Shown here: one piece after another, positions 7,068-9,831 of the stretch | Layout of the letters: each line of letters begins with the position of its first letter | Numbering within the stretch: the first letter of the stretch is position 1 | NCBI GenBank assembly: GCA_945872015.1 | Contig: CAMBYJ010000049.1 | Span: 1 to 9,831 of the forward strand | Direction: 5' to 3' | Origin: Chitinophaga pinensis | Lineage (GTDB): Bacteria > Bacteroidota > Bacteroidia > AKYH767-A > OLB10 | Length of the DNA stretch: 9,831 bases | Program-made: the position numbers and the translations under genes | Notes under the pieces: model-generated | Told to the model about the DNA's origin: nothing | The model's input: only the letters and a program-made list of their open reading frames with translations | Database searches by the model: none

Positions 7068-7539
7068 ATTTGCGCTCGTAAAGTGGCAGATTAATAGCGT
7101 TTGCAATTGATTTCGCTGATGCTGCCCCACCCTCTGTGAACGGCCAATAAAATAGCGCTTTGATGGGATGGTCTTTTTGTATTTCATTTATAGCATGAAG
7201 TGCTACTTCCTTTGCATATCCTTTATTTCGATACTCTTCTAAGACCAATGCAGAACAAAGGTAGACAGCTTCGTACGTCTGATTAGGTTCAGTTAACTCA
7301 TATAATTGCTTCTCGTTGATTTCATGATTCATAAATTGATTCATAATTGAAGTTGTTGTCGGAATTAATAAAATCCAGAGGATAGGTCCTTCACCAAAAT
7401 CCTTATCACTTAGAGTAGCAGGATGTATAGCGTGAAGTTTTTCCATTACCTCTTCATTAACATCAAGCTGCTCAGGATCTTTTCGCACTGCAAAAACCTC
7501 ATCGGCCAAAGCAATTAACCTTTCATAATTTGATTTCAT
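7066..7539 (-). CDS. GNAT-like N-acetyltransferase
   Basis: This is a 157-residue soluble protein convergent with dnaJ. The best clue is ALVLEEYRNKGYAKEVALHAI (about residues 97-117). It matches motif A of the GNAT fold, with the RxxGxA loop (R104-G107-A109) that binds the pyrophosphate of acetyl-CoA, preceded by a beta strand (YLCSALVL). The N-terminal half shows no motif that names the substrate. I chose the ATG at 7539 over an in-frame TTG at 7554, which would add only five residues. A TATCTTTA box (minus strand, 7568-7561) fits seven of eight positions of the -7 consensus about 20 bases upstream. Family assignment is fairly safe, the substrate is unknown, and an inactive GNAT-like protein cannot be excluded. 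Confidence 0.75.
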   Translation of the reverse strand: MKSNYERLIALADEVFAVRKDPEQLDVNEEVMEKLHAIHPATLSDKDFGEGPILWILLIPTTTSIMNQFMNHEINEKQLYELTEPNQTYEAVYLCSALVLEEYRNKGYAKEVALHAINEIQKDHPIKALFYWPFTEGGAASAKSIANAINLPLYERK

Positions 7540-7659
7540 CGTTTCTATAATCAATCTGCTTAAAGATAAGGTCTTTGAACAAACTGCGGAGCAAAATGCT
7601 TCTATAATAGTCTTTCAGAGATAATCTGCAAAAGTTTTGCGACAACTCAAGTCAATTAG

Positions 7660-7690
7660 TTGCACAATCAGTGTCAAGTAAGTTACTTTG
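7660..7690 (+). promoter_or_regulatory. Probable promoter of the 7705-8318 gene pair
   Basis: TTG at 7660-7662 and TTACTTTG at 7683-7690 (seven of eight positions of TAnnTTTG) are spaced by 20 bases, and the box ends 14 bases before the ATG at 7705. The -7 box overlaps a perfect dyad, AAGTAA-G-TTACTT (7676-7688). Two other dyads lie just upstream: GCAAAA-G-TTTTGC (7628-7640) and CAACT-N10-AGTTG (7643-7662), the latter overlapping the -33. This gives the intergenic DNA an operator-like look. Confidence 0.4.
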
Positions 7691-7704
7691 AAATTAAAAC
7701 GCAT

Positions 7705-8097
7705 ATGAACACTTACAACGAAAAATTATTCAAAGCAAAGGCTGACACTTTATTAATCACATTAATTGCCATCGCAGGTTTTAACATTGCTGTTTTTTAT
7801 TTTTTTGATTTAGCAACAATATTAAATATAAAGTCCTCGTTATTTTACCAAATTGCCATTTTTAATACGATTGCTATTTATATATTATTTCAGTTGTTAA
7901 GGAAGTGCAATGTAATAAACTTAATCTATCGTTATCAAAATATTATTCTTGCTAATTTCTTTGTTTTTCTATCATTCCAAATCTGGAAAAAAATATATAT
8001 AGGCAAAAGCTTAAACAATTTTGTATTAATTGCCTGCGTTATAACCACACTACTAACCATTCAACAAATCAAAACCATTTTATCAACCAAGAAGTAA
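7705..8097 (+). CDS. Predicted four-helix membrane protein, unknown function
   Basis: I do not recognise this 130-residue protein. It starts with a short charged segment (MNTYNEKLFKAKAD) and has four hydrophobic stretches at about residues 15-35, 44-65, 77-95 and 103-122. They are separated by short loops with Lys/Arg (LLRKCN, IWKKIYIGK), and the protein ends in a basic tail. It is probably an inner-membrane protein with both ends in the cytoplasm. No catalytic motif or cysteine pair is seen. An in-frame TTG at 7660 would add 15 residues but coincides with the likely -33 element, so the ATG at 7705 is preferred. Codons are strongly AT-biased compared with neighbours, which suggests a fast-evolving or acquired gene. 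Its TAA overlaps the next ATG by one base, so the two genes are almost surely expressed together. Confidence 0.7.
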   Translation: MNTYNEKLFKAKADTLLITLIAIAGFNIAVFYFFDLATILNIKSSLFYQIAIFNTIAIYILFQLLRKCNVINLIYRYQNIILANFFVFLSFQIWKKIYIGKSLNNFVLIACVITTLLTIQQIKTILSTKK

Positions 8098-8318
8098 TGA
8101 TTGAAGAATCCAAAATCAAATCAGAATTAAAATTTCTAAAAACCATTCAAAAGAAAGCACCCAAGGCTATCGACCATTATGTGCAATGTCAAGAGGACCT
8201 TACAGGAGTAGTAAATTTGAATAGAGCTAAAAAGATGATTAAAGAAACCTTCCAGACTGAAATCGATCTTTTAATGAGTAACCCTGAGCAGTACTTTAAA
8301 ACCAAAACCAAGAAGTGA
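8097..8318 (+). CDS. Small lysine-rich protein, unknown function
   Basis: This 73-residue protein is coupled to the membrane-protein gene through TAATG at 8095-8099. It is rich in Lys (16 residues), without a signal peptide or membrane segment, and is likely all-helical: a first helix around ESKIKSELKFLKTIQKK, a middle part with the only Cys (HYVQCQEDL), a second helix around NRAKKMIKETFQTEIDLLM, and a basic end (KTKTKK). I recognise no family. The coupling suggests a soluble partner or regulator of the upstream membrane protein. A real gene is likely given the one-base overlap and shared base composition, but it is short and conservation was not tested. Confidence 0.6.
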   Translation: MIEESKIKSELKFLKTIQKKAPKAIDHYVQCQEDLTGVVNLNRAKKMIKETFQTEIDLLMSNPEQYFKTKTKK

Positions 8319-8324
8319 AATCCA

Positions 8325-8426
8325 TGGCTTGCTTACTCTTAATTCCATTAATTTATAGAGTCGGGGGTTTTTGAATAAAAAAAGGATTCGGCCAATAAGA
8401 AAAGATATAACCGGGTAAGCAAGCCA
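8325..8426. repeat. Long inverted repeat enclosing 74 bases
   Basis: TGGCTTGCTTAC (8325-8336) and GTAAGCAAGCCA (8415-8426) are perfect 12-base inverted copies. The pairing continues inward by a T-G wobble and a C-G pair, giving a 14-base stem around a 74-base interior that contains GGGGGTTTTT and a run of seven A. No flanking target duplication is evident. The loop is too long for a normal terminator. It could be a tiny transposon-derived element, a structured RNA, or a processing/stability element for the upstream mRNA, starting seven bases after the stop at 8318. Confidence 0.75.
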
Positions 8427-8457
8427 CAAACTTCTGAATCAAAAATATTACGGTACC

Positions 8458-8488
8458 AACCCCAAAACAATAAGTAATTTTACTTATT
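8458..8488. repeat. Repeat copy 1 with AATAAGTAA-TT-TTACTTATT dyad
   Basis: Positions 8469-8488 form a perfect palindrome with nine-base arms and a two-base centre. With the preceding AACCCCAAAA it makes a unit of about 31 bases that recurs at 8644-8673 (24 of 30 aligned positions identical, one gap). Confidence 0.65.
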
Positions 8489-8503
8489 TTTCATTTTTCT
8501 TTT

Positions 8504-8588
8504 TTTGACCAAAATTTCGCTAAAACTACGTTTTAAATTACTTATTTTCAATGCTTTAAATCGAATCTAAAAGTCCAATTTGGTCAAA
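8504..8588. repeat. Ten-base inverted pair TTTGACCAAA / TTTGGTCAAA
   Basis: The two perfect inverted copies (8504-8513 and 8579-8588) are 65 bases apart. The TTTGACCA core also occurs as TTTGACCAC in front of grpE (5252-5260). The spacing is long for one protein dimer but would suit looping or an RNA stem. Confidence 0.4.
8538..8546 (+). repeat. Third copy of TTACTTATT
   Basis: AAATTACTTATT (8535-8546) repeats the right half of the two dyads, identical over 12 bases to 8662-8673. Its left half is degraded (TACGT at 8527-8531 in place of TAAGT, with wider spacing). Confidence 0.5.
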
Positions 8589-8643
8589 TTTTCGGAAAAT
8601 CGTTTTTGAAAAAATTATTTTTTTAGGCAAAAATTCGGCGCAA

Positions 8644-8673
8644 AACCCAAAATCGTAAGTCAAATTACTTATT
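8644..8673. repeat. Repeat copy 2 with TAAGT-N6-ACTTA dyad
   Basis: This is the second copy of the AACCC-AAAA...TAAGT-N6-ACTTATT unit, 185 bases downstream of the first and 48 bases before the cdd start. Both dyad half-sites and their six-base spacing are kept, while most of the spacer bases differ. That pattern is typical of a protein binding site rather than a plain duplicated segment. Confidence 0.6.
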
Positions 8674-8675
8674 GC

Positions 8676-8704
8676 CGAAAAATCAGTGGATTTTCGTACC
8701 TTCA
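8676..8704 (+). promoter_or_regulatory. Hairpin and -7-like box before cdd
   Basis: CGAAAAATC (8676-8684) pairs with GATTTTCG (8689-8696) with one bulged base and an AGTG loop. It is followed at once by TACCTTCA (8697-8704), a partial match to TAnnTTTG. A transcript from this box would have a leader of about ten bases before the ATG at 8722. The nearest TTG (8672-8674) is 22 bases upstream, a little far for a -33. Confidence 0.3.
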
Positions 8705-8721
8705 ACCTCTAATGTTCAACT

Positions 8722-9210
8722 ATGAGAAAAATTAAACTAGATAGTGTTTTTGAAGAATATGATAACTTCGATCTGCTTTCTAAAGAAGATCAGTTTTTAT
8801 TAAACAGTGCCATCGAAGCTGCTAAATCAGCTTACGCACCATACTCTCACTTTCACGTAGGCGCAGCAGTAATGCTCGATAACGGAGAGATTGTACAAGG
8901 CAACAACCAAGAAAATGCAGCTTATCCATCCGGACTATGCGCAGAGCGCGTAGCGTTCTTCTCTACAGGAGCCCAACATCCGAATGAGAAAATCAAGTCG
9001 ATAGCCGTAGTGGCTTATCCCGAAGGAACCGAAGCAGGGAAGGTAGCTGTGAGTCCTTGTGGCGATTGTCGCCAGGTAATGGCTGAATACGAGCATCGTT
9101 ATGGACAAAAAATTCGCTTGATTATGCAATCAGGAAATGGGAAATTCATTGTTTCTGAAAGCGTAAGCAGCTTATTGCCTTTTGCCTTTGATGCCGAAAG
9201 CATGAAATAG
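8722..9210 (+). CDS. cdd: Cytidine deaminase
   Basis: Cdd hydrolyses cytidine and deoxycytidine to uridine and deoxyuridine in pyrimidine salvage, in the cytoplasm. The 162-residue protein carries the zinc-site motifs of the small homotetrameric class: CAE (Cys73-Ala-Glu75, the catalytic Glu) in YPSGLCAERVAFF, and PCGDC (Cys113, Cys116) in SPCGDCRQVMAEY. Substrate-site residues are present in YSHFHVGAAV and NNQENAAYP. It is somewhat longer than the compact 130-residue enzymes, owing to an N-terminal stretch of about 25 residues and a C-terminal tail. It starts at the ATG 8722 after the repeat-rich gap. The pdhA gene follows after 60 bases, with its own -7 box. Confidence 0.96.
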   Translation: MRKIKLDSVFEEYDNFDLLSKEDQFLLNSAIEAAKSAYAPYSHFHVGAAVMLDNGEIVQGNNQENAAYPSGLCAERVAFFSTGAQHPNEKIKSIAVVAYPEGTEAGKVAVSPCGDCRQVMAEYEHRYGQKIRLIMQSGNGKFIVSESVSSLLPFAFDAESMK

Positions 9211-9255
9211 GGATTTTTCGCTCTTATTTTCGATGGTTTATATACTCGTTTAACT

Positions 9256-9263
9256 TATTTTTG
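9256..9263 (+). promoter_or_regulatory. -7 promoter element of pdhA
   Basis: TATTTTTG is an exact TAnnTTTG match only seven bases before the ATG at 9271. The -33 region is weak (TGG at 9234-9236, 19 bases upstream). The arrangement predicts a transcript that starts at or next to the start codon, as for the helicase gene. Confidence 0.45.
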
Positions 9264-9270
9264 CGGCATC

Positions 9271-9831
9271 ATGGAAACAACCGCTACAAAAGGTAAAAAG
9301 AGTAAAGCAAAATACAGTAAGGAATTATACCTTCAATGGTATGAGCAAATGCAAATGATGCGTCGCTTTGAAGAACGCGCAGGTCAGTTGTATGGTATGC
9401 AAAAAATCAAAGGATTTTGTCACTTGTACAACGGACAAGAAGCTGTTGTAGCAGGAGCAATTTCTGTTATGACAAAAGAAGATGCAATGATTACCGCTTA
9501 TCGTGATCATGCGCATGCGCTTGGCAAAGGCGTTACCGCTCGTGAAGTGATGGCCGAACTATATGGTAAAATCACTGGCTGCTCGAAAGGGAAAGGTGGT
9601 TCAATGCATATGTTCAGTAAGGAACATCGCTTTTTCGGTGGACATGGAATCGTAGGAGGACAAATTCCACTGGGTGCAGGAATCGCTTTCGCAGAGCAAT
9701 ATAACGGAACAAAAAATATTTGTGTATGCTACATGGGTGATGGCGCTGTTCGTCAGGGAGCATTACACGAAGCTTATAACATGGCGATGCTTTGGAAGCT
9801 ACCAGTAGTTTTTGTGGTAGAGAACAACTCG
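9271..9831 (+). CDS. pdhA: Pyruvate dehydrogenase E1 component, alpha subunit (5' part)
   Basis: E1 alpha/beta decarboxylates pyruvate with thiamine diphosphate and passes the acetyl group to E2 of the pyruvate dehydrogenase complex. The window holds the first 187 codons and cuts off the rest. Visible signatures are MMRRFEERAGQLY (about 29-41), the GFCHLYNGQEAV segment (48-59), TAYRDHAHALGKG (75-87), SKGKGGSMHMF (105-115), and the ThDP-Mg motif that starts at GDG (156-158) and runs to ENN (184-186). Spacing between GDG and NN is as expected for the two-subunit type. The N-terminal Lys-rich tail (about 15 residues) is plain. The beta subunit or fused E1 and the E2 gene would be expected beyond the right edge, which is inference. 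Confidence 0.96.
   Translation, partial: METTATKGKKSKAKYSKELYLQWYEQMQMMRRFEERAGQLYGMQKIKGFCHLYNGQEAVVAGAISVMTKEDAMITAYRDHAHALGKGVTAREVMAELYGKITGCSKGKGGSMHMFSKEHRFFGGHGIVGGQIPLGAGIAFAEQYNGTKNICVCYMGDGAVRQGALHEAYNMAMLWKLPVVFVVENNS

Larger units (their letters stand above)
8319..8721. other. 403-base non-coding region, AT-rich and full of repeats
   Basis: No convincing gene is visible on either strand. From left to right the stretch holds a long inverted repeat (8325-8426), a perfect TTACTTATT dyad (8469-8488), a ten-base inverted pair TTTGACCAAA/TTTGGTCAAA (8504-8513 and 8579-8588), TAAAAC-TAC-GTTTTA (8521-8535), another TTACTTATT (8538-8546) and ATTTTC-G-GAAAAT (8588-8600). It ends with a second TAAGT-N6-ACTTA dyad (8656-8671) and a hairpin just before cdd (8676-8696). 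A few A/T palindromes are expected by chance at this composition, but the repeated dyads and the long inverted repeat are not easily explained that way. Confidence 0.7.

Noticed and set aside
7660..7704. TTG start giving the membrane protein 15 extra residues
   Set aside because: It coincides with the likely -33 element, and the ATG at 7705 follows a -7-like box at a sensible distance.
8360..8392. tRNA-like T-arm or tRNA fragment in GTCGGGGGTTTTTGAAT
   Set aside because: No acceptor stem, anticodon arm or T-loop of the right geometry can be formed around it.
8325..8426. Integron attC site
   Set aside because: The inverted ends lack the GTTRRRY/RYYYAAC boxes, and no integrase or cassette array is present.
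8458..8673. CRISPR array
   Set aside because: Only two or three short units with irregular spacing and no cas genes.
8460..8700. Replication origin or unwinding region, because of the AT-rich repeats
   Set aside because: No DnaA boxes (TTATCCACA) are visible in it and no origin-linked genes lie nearby.

Overview
The window looks like chromosomal core sequence from a member of the Bacteroidota. The evidence is a DUF4290 gene joined to murA, several exact or near matches to the Bacteroidota -7 promoter element TAnnTTTG, no clear Shine-Dalgarno sequences, moderately AT-rich DNA, and a grpE-dnaJ pair followed (after a small accessory-looking segment) by cdd and pdhA. Order and genus cannot be fixed from the sequence alone.

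Layout. Positions 1-77 hold the last codons of an unidentified gene. Positions 97-2487 encode a full-length UvrD/PcrA-type SF1A helicase (DNA repair). Positions 2627-4595 hold DUF4290 and murA, which overlap; this MurA has Asp in place of the usual catalytic Cys. Positions 4648-5184 encode an exported TlpA/ResA-like thioredoxin-fold protein, followed by a clear intrinsic terminator. Positions 5319-7032 encode the co-chaperones GrpE and DnaJ, preceded by a dense regulatory region. A hairpin at 7038-7067 separates dnaJ from a convergent GNAT-like acetyltransferase gene (7539-7066, minus strand).

Positions 7705-8318 form a two-gene unit of unknown function: a predicted four-helix membrane protein and a 73-residue lysine-rich protein whose ORFs overlap by one base (TAATG). 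It is the most AT-rich and least recognisable coding part of the window. After it comes a 403-base non-coding stretch (8319-8721) with a long inverted repeat (8325-8426), two copies of a TAAGT-N6-ACTTA dyad, a third copy of the TTACTTATT half, and other palindromes. Then come cdd (8722-9210) and the 5' part of pdhA (9271 to the window edge).

How the genes work together. Most are housekeeping: repair, peptidoglycan precursor synthesis, envelope redox or disulfide chemistry, the DnaK chaperone cycle, pyrimidine salvage and pyruvate oxidation. No defence system, transposase, CRISPR array, rRNA or tRNA is visible. The parts that may be undescribed are the two-gene unit at 7705-8318 with the repeat-rich DNA flanking it, and the regulatory region in front of grpE.
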